Positions 16,016-24,267 of a stretch of DNA of 64,000 nucleotides are shown here, piece after piece. Each line of letters opens with the position of its first letter. Position 1 is the stretch's first letter. Origin of the DNA: Hymenobacter sp. CRA2 (GTDB lineage Bacteria > Bacteroidota > Bacteroidia > Cytophagales > Hymenobacteraceae). The position numbers were made by a program, and so were the translations under genes. The stretch is taken from assembly GCF_002007105.1 (NCBI RefSeq), contig NZ_MVBC01000008.1, positions 62,001 through 126,000 on the forward strand. Direction: 5' to 3'. The notes under the pieces are model-generated. The model saw only the letters and a list, made by a program, of their open reading frames with translations, ran no database searches and had not been told where the DNA came from.

Positions 16016-16720
16016 GTGGACATTGCCCGGGCCTCCGTGGCCGACCTCTTCACCGTGCCGCCCGCCGACTGGGCGGCCATTCAGCAGCGCGTGAGCCTGA
16101 CGCAGCTGGCCCAGCCTCTGGCCGGCGAAATCCAAGTTATGCTGCCCCATTTTCCGGACCTGATGACGGTGTGCCAGCAATGGCAGACGAGCACCTTTCC
16201 CGGTATCATCGACCTAAGCCGGCAGCTGGCGGCCTATGCCGAGCGGGCCCGGCAGCGCTTTACGCCCCTGGCCCAGGAAGTAGCCCTGCTGGACCCCAAC
16301 GCCGACCTGCCCGCCGAGCTGCGCACGCGGGCGCAGGCTGCCTTTACCGAACTCGGACAAGGAACCCAGGTGCTTAGCCAGGCCTGCGACGCCCTGCGCG
16401 AGCCGATCAGCAACTTTCATCTCGTCAATGGGGTGGTGGACACCGAAATCAGCCGCTACCAGGACCGGCTGGGCTTTTTGGGGCAACCCATCGGGCAGGC
16501 TACGCGGGCCGTCGATACGGCCTGCGGCCGCGTACTGGGCGACTGGAGCGCCATTGCCGACGACCTGCACCCGCTGCTGGAGGGGCAGCTGCCGCTCACG
16601 GTGGCGGTGCTGCTCGACCTCAACCTGCAGCAGGCGCTGCTAACCTGGCGGGCCATCGGCGAGGAAGTTGGTGCCTTCCAGCATCACCTGATAAGCCAGC
16701 CGGCCCTAGCCGCCCTGTAA
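16016..16720 (+). CDS. Short paralogue of the ClyA/HBL-like component lacking the hydrophobic hairpin, gene C of four
   Basis: A 234-residue helical protein with a GTG start at 16016. Its N-terminal part (ADWAAIQQRVSL, then CQQWQTSTFPGIIDLSRQL) aligns with gene A (AEWYAIQVYVTD, then CNTWKKTTYPASVDLASDI). Its C-terminal part (DWSAIADDLHPLL, VAVLLDLNLQQALLTWRAIG) aligns with gene A (IWGALHADLQNIV, LPIIMNLGIEEAIVAWKNVA). The central region of gene A containing the hydrophobic stretch is missing. In known tripartite alpha-pore toxins (Hbl, Nhe, Ahl) one soluble subunit also lacks a full membrane segment, so this may be an assembly or modulator subunit. An immunity role is an alternative. Confidence 0.75.
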   Translation: MDIARASVADLFTVPPADWAAIQQRVSLTQLAQPLAGEIQVMLPHFPDLMTVCQQWQTSTFPGIIDLSRQLAAYAERARQRFTPLAQEVALLDPNADLPAELRTRAQAAFTELGQGTQVLSQACDALREPISNFHLVNGVVDTEISRYQDRLGFLGQPIGQATRAVDTACGRVLGDWSAIADDLHPLLEGQLPLTVAVLLDLNLQQALLTWRAIGEEVGAFQHHLISQPALAAL

Positions 16721-16733
16721 CCGTTCCTACACT

Positions 16734-17333
16734 ATGCTGACAACGCTGTGGCAAGCCGCCGCGCCCGGGCCCGTGGTGGAGGCCGAACTACTGCCGCTCT
16801 CGAACCAGGGCCGCCTGCGCGTGACCTACAACTGGCTGTATTCGGCCCTGAACTGCGACGCTGCCGACGCCTCTTCTTTTGTGTGGGTGCTGCACAAGCT
16901 CGACGAGCAGCACGTAGCCCTGTCGCCCAAAAACGGCTACGCCGGTCGCACACTCTACGCCAGCGTGCGCGACGACTGGAATTACTACGTGCAGGTACAG
17001 GCCCCGCATTCTGCCGATTGGATTACCGGCGTGGGCCGCGACGAGATACTGACCCTGAGCACGGCGGATTTCTTCGTGCGGCTGCAGGGCTTCAACGGGC
17101 GTTACCTGAGCGTAACCGCTACCGCGGATGACCACGGCGGCCACCGCGGCTGCCGGGTGATGAGCACAGCCCCGGCCCCCGATGCGGCCAGTACCTGGCT
17201 GCTGCGGCCTACCCTAAGTTTGCAGGCCAGGCTACAGCTGCCGCCGCTACCCAGCGCCGCCGAGCTGCAGCAGGCCCTGAGCCGTCTCGGGCAATCCGTG
17301 CCGGAAGCAACGCTGGCCAGCTTGCTCGGGTGA
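16734..17333 (+). CDS. Beta-trefoil/fascin-like protein, gene D of four
   Basis: A 199-residue protein beginning 13 nt after gene C, so translationally close. It is beta-rich, with repeating units that resemble a beta-trefoil: HVALSPKNGYAGRTLYASV, then ILTLSTADFFVRLQGFNGRY followed by LSVTA, then STWLLRPTLSLQARL. The pattern VRLQGFNGRYLSV is typical of fascin and other trefoil ligand-binding domains. The last about 35 residues are helical (AAELQQALSRLGQSVPEATL). A trefoil at the end of a toxin-like operon would fit receptor or glycan binding; this role is inferred. No signal peptide is present. Confidence 0.7.
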   Translation: MLTTLWQAAAPGPVVEAELLPLSNQGRLRVTYNWLYSALNCDAADASSFVWVLHKLDEQHVALSPKNGYAGRTLYASVRDDWNYYVQVQAPHSADWITGVGRDEILTLSTADFFVRLQGFNGRYLSVTATADDHGGHRGCRVMSTAPAPDAASTWLLRPTLSLQARLQLPPLPSAAELQQALSRLGQSVPEATLASLLG

Positions 17334-17425
17334 CGCATCCGGCGCCGTGCATACTGTGGAGGTAAGAAGAGCTACGCACGAACGATAACTGGTCAGGTAA
17401 AGTGTTGATTTAGAGGCAGCGTTAG

Positions 17426-17457
17426 CCGCCGACGCTGAAAAGTTGGCTTTTCGGCGG
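17426..17457 (+). terminator. Bulged hairpin after the four-gene unit, possible terminator
   Basis: CCGCCG (17426-17431) pairs with CGGCGG (17452-17457), and AAAAG (17438-17442) with CTTTT (17447-17451), around a TTGG loop. It lies about 90 nt after gene D and before the GH43 gene. No strong T-run follows. Confidence 0.35.
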
Positions 17458-17498
17458 TGGAGCTGCGTAGAGTAGAGCCGCATCATTGTCGCTCTGCC

Positions 17499-18524
17499 AT
17501 GCCTGCTGCTCCTGGCCGCTACCGCAACCCCGTGCTCGACGCCGATTTTCCGGATCCGACCATTATTCAGGCTTCCGATAGTTGGTATTACGTCTATGGC
17601 ACCCAAACCAAGCTCTTCGGCGGGCGCATCGTTAATATTCAGGTAGCCCGCTCCCAGGACCTGGTGCATTGGCACTACCTCGGCGAAGCCCTGCCCGAGA
17701 AACCCGTGTGGGCCCGCGGCACGCAGGAGTTCTGGGCGCCGCACGTCAGTGAGCACGCGGGCCGCTACTACCTGTACTACTCTGCCGAGCCCGACCAGGG
17801 CCCCGGACTGTGCCTGGCCGTGGCCACCGCCGACGCCCCTGCCGGGCCCTTCGTAGATATTGGCCGGCCGCTGCTGCAGACCGGCCTGCCTGGCTTCGCC
17901 GACATCGACCCCATGGCCTTCGACGACCCCGCCACCGGCCGGCGCTGGCTGTACTGGGGCTCGGGCTTCGGGCCGCTGCGGGTGCAGGAGCTGGCGCCCG
18001 ACCGCATTTCCTTTTTGCCCGGCAGCGAGCCTGTGGAGGTACTGCCCGCCCAGCCCGACGACGAGCACCACTACCACCGCCTCATCGAAGGCAGCTGGGT
18101 GATTCTGCGCCACGGCTGGTACTACCTGTTTTACTCCGGCAACAACTGCTGCGGCCCCGACGCGCACTACGGCGTGCTGGTGGCGCGCAGCCACGCAGCT
18201 ACCGGCCCCTTCGAAACGCTGGCCGATGCTACCGGCGGCCCCGGTGCCATTCTGGAGGGCAACGCCGACTGGCGCGGCCCCGGCCACAACTGCGTGATAA
18301 CCGACGCGGCCGGGCAGGACTGGCTGGCCTATCACGCCATCGACCCCGCGCAGCCCACCTTCAACGCCATCGACGCCGACCAGGGCTACTCGCGCCGCGT
18401 GATGCTGCTCGACCGGCTGGAGTACACCGCCGACGGCTGGCCGCGGCTGGTGACGGGCGGCGTGGCCTCGCGCTGGCAGCCCCAGCCCGCACCGGTGTGC
18501 AGCACAAACCCAAGGTCAGCGTAG
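17499..18524 (+). CDS. Glycoside hydrolase family 43 (arabinosidase/xylosidase-like)
   Basis: A 341-residue five-bladed beta-propeller hydrolase of the GH43 type, acting by inversion on arabinose- or xylose-containing glycans. From the ATG at 17499 the expected catalytic carboxylates are visible: the general-base Asp in YRNPVLDADFPDPTI (about residues 7-21), the pKa-tuning Asp in GFADIDPMAFDD (about 131) and the general-acid Glu in HYHRLIEGSWVI (about 195). There is no evident signal peptide, so it is cytoplasmic or exported by an unseen signal. The spacing to the trehalase gene (95 nt) suggests a sugar-use cluster. Exact substrate specificity cannot be read; endo-arabinanase and beta-xylosidase are both possible. 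Confidence 0.92.
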   Translation: MPAAPGRYRNPVLDADFPDPTIIQASDSWYYVYGTQTKLFGGRIVNIQVARSQDLVHWHYLGEALPEKPVWARGTQEFWAPHVSEHAGRYYLYYSAEPDQGPGLCLAVATADAPAGPFVDIGRPLLQTGLPGFADIDPMAFDDPATGRRWLYWGSGFGPLRVQELAPDRISFLPGSEPVEVLPAQPDDEHHYHRLIEGSWVILRHGWYYLFYSGNNCCGPDAHYGVLVARSHAATGPFETLADATGGPGAILEGNADWRGPGHNCVITDAAGQDWLAYHAIDPAQPTFNAIDADQGYSRRVMLLDRLEYTADGWPRLVTGGVASRWQPQPAPVCSTNPRSA

Positions 18525-18619
18525 CTAACCTTTAGTGCGCGTATCGCAGCACAATACCCGTTCGGCGACCCGCTCAAGCCTCAGTAACGACCCGCGAACC
18601 GCCAAGCCGCGCTCCTACC

Positions 18620-20191
18620 ATGCTCCGATTCCTGCTTCTCTGCCTGCCCCTGCTGCTAACGGTGCAAACCGTCCTGGCTCAAGCCTCGCCGCGGCAGCTG
18701 TACCCCACGGTATTCGAGGCCGTGCAGCTGAGCCGCGTGTTTGCCGACAGCAAAACCTTCGTGGATGCCCGGCCCAAGGCCGCGCCGGCGGTAATCGAGC
18801 GGGCCTTCCAGCAGCAGCGGCCGCAGCCCGGTTTCGAGCTGCGGCGCTTCGTGGAAACGTACTTCGAGCTGCCCGCGCCCGCCACCAGTGCCTACCGCAG
18901 CCACGTGGTCGCCGGCCTGCGCCACCACCTCGATACGCTCTGGGCGGTGCTGCGGCGGCAGCCGCAGGATTCGGTGGGGCGCTACAGCTCGCTCATCCCG
19001 CTGCCGCGACCCTACGTGGTGCCGGGCGGCCGCTTCCGCGAGGTGTACTACTGGGATTCGTACTTCACCATGCTGGGCCTGCGCGAAAGCGGCCGCGCGG
19101 ACCTGATCCGCGGCATGGTCGATAATTTCGCCAGCCTAATCAGCCGCTACGGCTTCATCCCCAATGGCAACCGCACCTACTACCTTACTCGCTCGCAGCC
19201 GCCGTTTTTCGGGCCGATGGTGGAGCTGCTGGCCCAGGTGCAGGGCGACTCGGTGCTGCGGCGCTACCAGCCCCAGCTGCTGCGCGAATATGCCCACTGG
19301 ATGGCCGGTAGCGACTCCCTGCAGCCCGGGCAAGCCAGCCGCCGCGCCGTGCGCCTGCCCGGCGGCGAGGTGCTGAACCGCTACTGGGACAGCGGCGACT
19401 ACGCCCGCGAGGAGTCGTACGCCGAGGACGTGGCCACGGCCCGGCAGAGCCAGCAGGCCGCGCCCACATTTTACCGTCACGTGCGGAGCGCTGCCGCCTC
19501 GGGCTGGGACTTCAGCACCCGCTGGTTCGGGCCGGCCGGTACGCTGGCCAGCATCCGCACCACCGAGTTGGTGCCCGTGGATTTGAACTGCCTGCTCTAC
19601 GGGCTGGAGCTGACCCTGGCCCGTAGCTACCGACAGCAGGGCAATACGGCCGTGGCCCAGGACTACCAGCAGCGGGCCGAGCGGCGCCGGCTGGCCATCC
19701 GGCGCTACTGCTGGAATGAGCAGCTTGGCTGGTTTGTCGATTATGACCTGACAGCCCGGCAGCCGGCGCGCATCCGCACCCTGGCTGCGGCGTTTGCGCT
19801 ATACAGTGAAGTGGCCTCGCTCGCGCAGGCCCGGCGCGTGGCCGCGGGGCTGGAAAAGGATTTTCTGAAAGCCGGCGGGCTGGTGACTACGCTCAACCAC
19901 AGCGGGCAGCAGTGGGATGCGCCCAACGGCTGGGCGCCGCTGCAGTACGTGGCCATCGAAGGGCTGGAGCGCTACAAGCAGGGCAAGCTGGCGCGCACCA
20001 TTGCCCAGCGCTGGGTGGCCACGAACGTGCGCGTGTTTGAGCAGACGGGCAAGCTGCTGGAGAAGTACAACGTAGAGGATACCCACGTGGTGGCCGGCGG
20101 CGGGGAGTACCCCACGCAGGACGGCTTCGGCTGGACCAACGGCGTGCTGCTGCGGCTGATGAACCAGTACAAGATCGGCCCCACGCGGTAG
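18620..20191 (+). CDS. treA: Periplasmic alpha,alpha-trehalase (GH37)
   Basis: A 523-residue trehalase that splits trehalose into two glucoses. A signal peptide (about residues 1-21, ending VLAQA) points to the periplasm. Trehalase signature 1 is present as PGGRFREVYYWDSYF, and signature 2 as QWDAPNGWAPLQYV. The catalytic Asp lies in SGWDFSTRWF and the catalytic Glu in GGGEYPTQDGFGWTNGV. The length is normal for GH37. It is co-oriented with GH43 and the downstream oxidoreductase and may be cotranscribed with them. Confidence 0.95.
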   Translation: MLRFLLLCLPLLLTVQTVLAQASPRQLYPTVFEAVQLSRVFADSKTFVDARPKAAPAVIERAFQQQRPQPGFELRRFVETYFELPAPATSAYRSHVVAGLRHHLDTLWAVLRRQPQDSVGRYSSLIPLPRPYVVPGGRFREVYYWDSYFTMLGLRESGRADLIRGMVDNFASLISRYGFIPNGNRTYYLTRSQPPFFGPMVELLAQVQGDSVLRRYQPQLLREYAHWMAGSDSLQPGQASRRAVRLPGGEVLNRYWDSGDYAREESYAEDVATARQSQQAAPTFYRHVRSAAASGWDFSTRWFGPAGTLASIRTTELVPVDLNCLLYGLELTLARSYRQQGNTAVAQDYQQRAERRRLAIRRYCWNEQLGWFVDYDLTARQPARIRTLAAAFALYSEVASLAQARRVAAGLEKDFLKAGGLVTTLNHSGQQWDAPNGWAPLQYVAIEGLERYKQGKLARTIAQRWVATNVRVFEQTGKLLEKYNVEDTHVVAGGGEYPTQDGFGWTNGVLLRLMNQYKIGPTR

Positions 20192-20359
20192 CGGCGAAGC
20201 TCAACCGCCGGCGGAAAATTATGGAGGCGGGGTAGCCCAAACGCGGCGGGGCTGCGTACAGCAAAGCTTGTGCGACTTGGGCATCAGCGGGTTGGCCTGC
20301 CCGATGCCCGCCGTGCCACAACGGCTACCCTGCAACCAAACCACCTTCATCCGACGATT

Positions 20360-21697
20360 ATGCCGCTACATCCTGCCGACGAAGATGTAACCCTGTGCGA
20401 CGCTTCCCGGCGTCAGTTTATCAACCAGGCCGGCCGCGGGCTGCTGGCCGTGGGCGTCACCGGCGGGCTAGCCGCCTACGCTGCCGACGAAGCCCAGGCC
20501 GCGCCCGGCGCCGACGCCTGGCCGCAGCAGGGCCCCACCGACGTGAAGCTGCCCGAAATATTCGCCAACACCGAGCCCAAGAAAGGTGCGCTGCCCAATC
20601 CGCAGCCGCCGGAGCAGCGCGTGGGCTACGCCGTGGTAGGGCTAGGGCACCTTACGTTGGAAGAAATCCTGCCGGCCTTCGCCGATGCCAAGAAGGCCCG
20701 GCTGGTGGCGCTGGTGAGCGGCGACGCCGACAAGATGCAGAAGGTGGCCCGGCAGTACGGCGTGAAGCCCGAAAACTGCTACAGCTACCAGAACTACGAC
20801 AAGCTCAAGGACAACCGCGACGTCGAAATCATCTACATCGTGCTGCCCAACTCCATGCACGAGGAGTACACCATTCGCGGGGCCAAGGCCGGCAAGCACA
20901 TCCTCTGCGAAAAGCCCATGGCCAACTCCAGCAAGGAGGCGCAGCGCATGATTGAGGCCTGCCAGAAGGCAGGCAAAAAGCTCATGATTGCCTACCGCAT
21001 TCAGTACGAGCCCATGAACCGCATGGTGAAGGACATGGCCCGCAACCAGACCTACGGCAAGGTCAAGGTCATCGACGCCATCAACTGCCAGAACCAGGGC
21101 GACCCGAACCAGTGGCGGCACAAGAAAGCCCTGGCCGGCGGCGGCGCCCTGCCCGATATCGGCCTGTACTGCCTGAACACGGCCCGCTACATCCTGGGCG
21201 AAGAACCCACGGAAGTCTACGCCCAGATCCACACCACCCCGAACGACCCGCGCTTCAAGGAGGTGGAAGAAAACGTGCACTTCCAGCTGCGCTTCCCCAG
21301 CGGGGCAGTGGCCAACTGCGCCACCAGCTACGGGGCCTTCAACGCCAAGCGTTACCGCGTGTACGCCGAGCGGGGCTGGTTTGGCATGGACCCCGGCTTC
21401 TCCTACCACGGCCTACAGCTGGAGCGCGCCCACGCGCCCGAGCCGGAGCGCCACGAGGTGAAGGAAAAGCCCAGCATCACGGAGAAAAACCAGTTTGCCC
21501 TGGAGCTGGACCACATGGCCGAGTGCGTGCGCGAAAACAAAACGCCCTACACCCCCGGCGAAGAAGGCCTACAGGACCACCGCATCATGGAGGCCATCTA
21601 CCAGTCGGCCAAGGAAAACAAACCGGTAAAAATCAGCACCGCCGCGGCCGGCAAGCTGGACGCCTTCCGCGGCTCAGCCCCCAGCAAAGACAGCTAA
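20360..21697 (+). CDS. Gfo/Idh/MocA family oxidoreductase (glucose-fructose oxidoreductase-like), Tat-exported
   Basis: A 445-residue NAD(P)-dependent sugar oxidoreductase from the ATG at 20360. The N-terminus carries a twin-arginine-type signal (SRRQFINQAGRGLLAVGV), as in periplasmic glucose-fructose oxidoreductases that bind their cofactor before export. The Rossmann motif is atypical: YAVVGLGHLTLEEILPAF at about residue 93. The catalytic Lys is in CEKPMA, and the family sequence GGGALPDIGLYCLN follows in the substrate domain. Family members interconvert or oxidise sugars; the substrate here is unknown. It follows the trehalase gene by 168 nt, which fits a carbohydrate cluster. Confidence 0.93.
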   Translation: MPLHPADEDVTLCDASRRQFINQAGRGLLAVGVTGGLAAYAADEAQAAPGADAWPQQGPTDVKLPEIFANTEPKKGALPNPQPPEQRVGYAVVGLGHLTLEEILPAFADAKKARLVALVSGDADKMQKVARQYGVKPENCYSYQNYDKLKDNRDVEIIYIVLPNSMHEEYTIRGAKAGKHILCEKPMANSSKEAQRMIEACQKAGKKLMIAYRIQYEPMNRMVKDMARNQTYGKVKVIDAINCQNQGDPNQWRHKKALAGGGALPDIGLYCLNTARYILGEEPTEVYAQIHTTPNDPRFKEVEENVHFQLRFPSGAVANCATSYGAFNAKRYRVYAERGWFGMDPGFSYHGLQLERAHAPEPERHEVKEKPSITEKNQFALELDHMAECVRENKTPYTPGEEGLQDHRIMEAIYQSAKENKPVKISTAAAGKLDAFRGSAPSKDS

Positions 21698-22059
21698 GCC
21701 GCTGACAAGTCGCCGTAAATGCTGTTTTCGGCAGCGTCTGATTCTGCCAAAACTGCTACTGGCACGTCATACACTATCTGTCGTCTGCCTGCCGAACCCT
21801 CTCTACCGCGTCGTCAGGCACCCCCTCTCCTTTGCGGAGAGGGGCCGGGGGGTGAGGCGCAACGCAGCAGTGGTCCTGCTTTGACAAGCGGACGCCAGAT
21901 GGAGCAGGACCCGGAATCGAAAATGCCAACAGACTTTAAAAGCGAAGGACCTTCTCTACGCCAGATAGATTACTATCCAGCGTGAGAAGGTCCTTCGCTG
22001 CGCTCAGGATGACAGTAGATTGTCTGGCCTGAGCCTTTTCAAACCGCGCGGGCTGCGGC
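21698..22059. repeat. Intergenic region with two inverted repeats between convergent genes
   Basis: A gene-free 362 nt. At about 21825-21855 CCCCTCTCC and GGAGAGGGG flank TTTGC, followed by a G-rich run, which is reminiscent of the layout of the inverted-end elements elsewhere in the window but different in sequence. At 21941-21956 and 21984-21999 the 16-bp arms AGCGAAGGACCTTCTC / GAGAAGGTCCTTCGCT are perfect reverse complements around a 27-nt spacer, followed by TGCGCTCAGGATGACAG. Both could act as bidirectional terminators for the genes ending at 21697 and 22060. Confidence 0.8.
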
Positions 22060-23868
22060 CTACATATTTTTCAGCCAGGCCTGGCGCAGGGCCAGCTGCT
22101 GCGGCGTGGCGTTGGCGTCCGTGGTGAAGTTGTAGCGCTTGATTTCGTCGCGCTCCAGGGTGCGGCAGCGCACTTTCTTCTCCGCGCCGTCGCGGCTGAT
22201 GGTCAGCTCCACTTCGGCGCCGGGCTTGGCGGACTGCATGGCAGCAAAGACCTGGCGGATGTTTTCCTGCTTCAGGGCCATGCCTTCGTAGGCTACCAAT
22301 TGGTCACCCTTGGCTACGCCGCAGCTCTGCAGCGTGGGGCTTACCTCCGTAAAGGCAATGCCGCCGCTCTGCGACATGCCGTAGCCGTTGGTGCCCAGCG
22401 AGGCCAGCTTGCGGCCGGTGCGCAGGGCCGCGTCGTAGCGGATGCCCACTTTGCTGTAGTACTCCTGCAGCGGCAGCGGCTCGGCGTTTTCCACGTAGCG
22501 GGTAAAGAAGTCGCGGATTTCGGGGTAGGTCATCTTCGTGAAATCGTCGAAGAAGTCCTTCTCGCTGATGGGCTTGCTCGGGCCGTACTTCTTGGCTAGC
22601 TCCAGCAGCACGTCGCGCAGGCCGCGCTTGCCGCCCGACAGCTCCAGCAGGCGCAGATCGAGCAGGGCCGCCGTCATGGCGCCGCGCTGGTAGATGTTGC
22701 CGTACTGTCGCTGGCCCTCGTCCGAGAACGAGTTCAGGCCGAGGCGCTTGAGCGAGTACGTGGTGTCGGCGCGCAGGTGGTCGAAAGATACTTTCTCGTG
22801 CAGGGTGTTCAGGTACTGGTCCAGTGGCACCAGTCCGCCGCGCAGCTGCATCATGTGGGCGGCCCACTCCGTGGTGCCCTCGTACAGCCACAGGTGCTGC
22901 GAGCCGGTGGGCTGCACGAAGTTGAAGTGCTCGATGATTTCCGAGTGGATGTTCAGCGGCGTCACAATGTGAAAAAACTCGTGCGCGGCCATGTCGGTAA
23001 TGGTCTGCGCGTACTCAGGCGTGAGCGGCTGCTCGCGCAGGGCGTACTCCGAGCTGTAGGAGTGCTCCCAGGCGCCCTGGCTCTGGTCTTCGAAGTGGTA
23101 GAGGAAGGCGTAGCGCTTCACCGGCAGCTGCACCAGGAAGGCCTGGGCGGCGTTCAGCATCTTCTGCATGTCGGCCAGCAGCGGCTCGGCCTTGATGACG
23201 TCGGTTTTGGAGTAGCAGTACAAGGCCACCTCGGCGTCGCCGAGCTTGGTGGTGGCTTCCGTCAGGCGGCCCAGCAGAATGGGCGAGTCCACGGCCTGGT
23301 CGTAGTCCTTGGCGTGGTAGTAGCCCTGGGCGTCGGGCGTGAGGGCCGAGCCGGCCTTCCAGCCGCTGGGATAGTTGATTTTAAGCCGCAGCGGCTCGTT
23401 CTGCATGCCCTGCGGGTAGCCCAGAATGGTCTGCCCGTTGATCAGCGCGTGGTCGGCTTCGAGCGAGGAGCCGCACATGCGGTAGATGCGGTGCTCCTTC
23501 ACCGGGGTGTCCCAGGTTTCGGCGATGGTGTAGCGGATTTCGCGCGTCTTGTCGGGCTGCGCGAGCTGCCACTGGTTGGTGGAAATCTGCTTGGCCTCCA
23601 GGGGCTTGCCCTTGGCGTCGAAGGCCTGGAAGTTGCGCACGAAGCGGCCCATGTCCATCACCTGGTAGGTGCCAGGCGCGGTGGAGGCAAACTGGTAGAT
23701 GGCCTGGTCTTTCTTGAGCTTCTTGGGCAGCTGCAGGGCGACCTGAAACTCATCCGTCGACTTGGCTGGGTCGATGGTGACGGTGTAGCTAAGTTCGGAG
23801 GCAGCCAAGGCCGGGGCGGCCACTGCGCACAGGGCGGTTAGCAGAGCGGGGCGAAAGGAAAAATGCAT
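22060..23868 (-). CDS. M61 family metallopeptidase with PDZ domain
   Basis: A 602-residue exported zinc peptidase of the M61 (glycyl aminopeptidase) family. A signal peptide (about 1-23) is followed by an N-terminal beta domain. The catalytic helix AAHEFFHIVTPLNIHSE lies at about residues 295-311, with zinc-binding His residues in HEFFH and the third ligand Glu in LWLYEGTTEWAA about 30 residues on. A PDZ domain covers about 495-580 (GIAFTEVSPTLQSCGVAKGD). The domain order is normal for the family, which trims peptides in the periplasm. It stands alone, convergent with the oxidoreductase gene. Confidence 0.95.
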   Translation of the reverse strand: MHFSFRPALLTALCAVAAPALAASELSYTVTIDPAKSTDEFQVALQLPKKLKKDQAIYQFASTAPGTYQVMDMGRFVRNFQAFDAKGKPLEAKQISTNQWQLAQPDKTREIRYTIAETWDTPVKEHRIYRMCGSSLEADHALINGQTILGYPQGMQNEPLRLKINYPSGWKAGSALTPDAQGYYHAKDYDQAVDSPILLGRLTEATTKLGDAEVALYCYSKTDVIKAEPLLADMQKMLNAAQAFLVQLPVKRYAFLYHFEDQSQGAWEHSYSSEYALREQPLTPEYAQTITDMAAHEFFHIVTPLNIHSEIIEHFNFVQPTGSQHLWLYEGTTEWAAHMMQLRGGLVPLDQYLNTLHEKVSFDHLRADTTYSLKRLGLNSFSDEGQRQYGNIYQRGAMTAALLDLRLLELSGGKRGLRDVLLELAKKYGPSKPISEKDFFDDFTKMTYPEIRDFFTRYVENAEPLPLQEYYSKVGIRYDAALRTGRKLASLGTNGYGMSQSGGIAFTEVSPTLQSCGVAKGDQLVAYEGMALKQENIRQVFAAMQSAKPGAEVELTISRDGAEKKVRCRTLERDEIKRYNFTTDANATPQQLALRQAWLKNM

Positions 23869-24267
23869 AAGGCAAAGTAAGAGCGTTTTAACGGATGCAG
23901 AAGCCGGCCAATCGTTGCGCGGCAGGCCAGGAGATTTTTAGACCGGGCCATAAAAGCCCTGAAAAGCACCCGATTATAGTTGGTGGCTATTTTGACTTTA
24001 TTCATAAGGTATTTATGCGGGTTGGTGGCAGTCTGGTTGCTTTAGTGCAAAATGATGGTTGGTTGAAGTAGGTTGTGAGCAACAATTTGAACATACTGGC
24101 ATAATATAACTTTAAAAATAAAATACGTCAAAAGGTCAAGAATATTGCCTTGGAATTGACTTTAGGTAAGAAAATTTCAGGGCCGGTATTGCGAATAAAA
24201 TTCGTGTGCCCCTACCTTTCAGTGCAAATTTGATTTGCCTTCTCGCGCCACTTCTTCTACGCTTGCT
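23869..24267 (+). other. AT-rich intergenic region with a promoter for the 24268 gene
   Basis: About 400 nt between divergent genes, unusually AT-rich for this genome between 23980 and 24200. No gene or long repeat is seen apart from the promoter at 24189-24220. Confidence 0.5.
24189..24220 (+). promoter_or_regulatory. Bacteroidetes-type promoter of the 24268 gene
   Basis: TTG (24189-24191) and TACCTTTC (24213-24220) are separated by 21 nt, close to the TTTG/TAnnTTTG promoter consensus of this phylum. The predicted start of transcription near 24227 leaves a leader of about 40 nt before the ATG at 24268. Confidence 0.6.
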
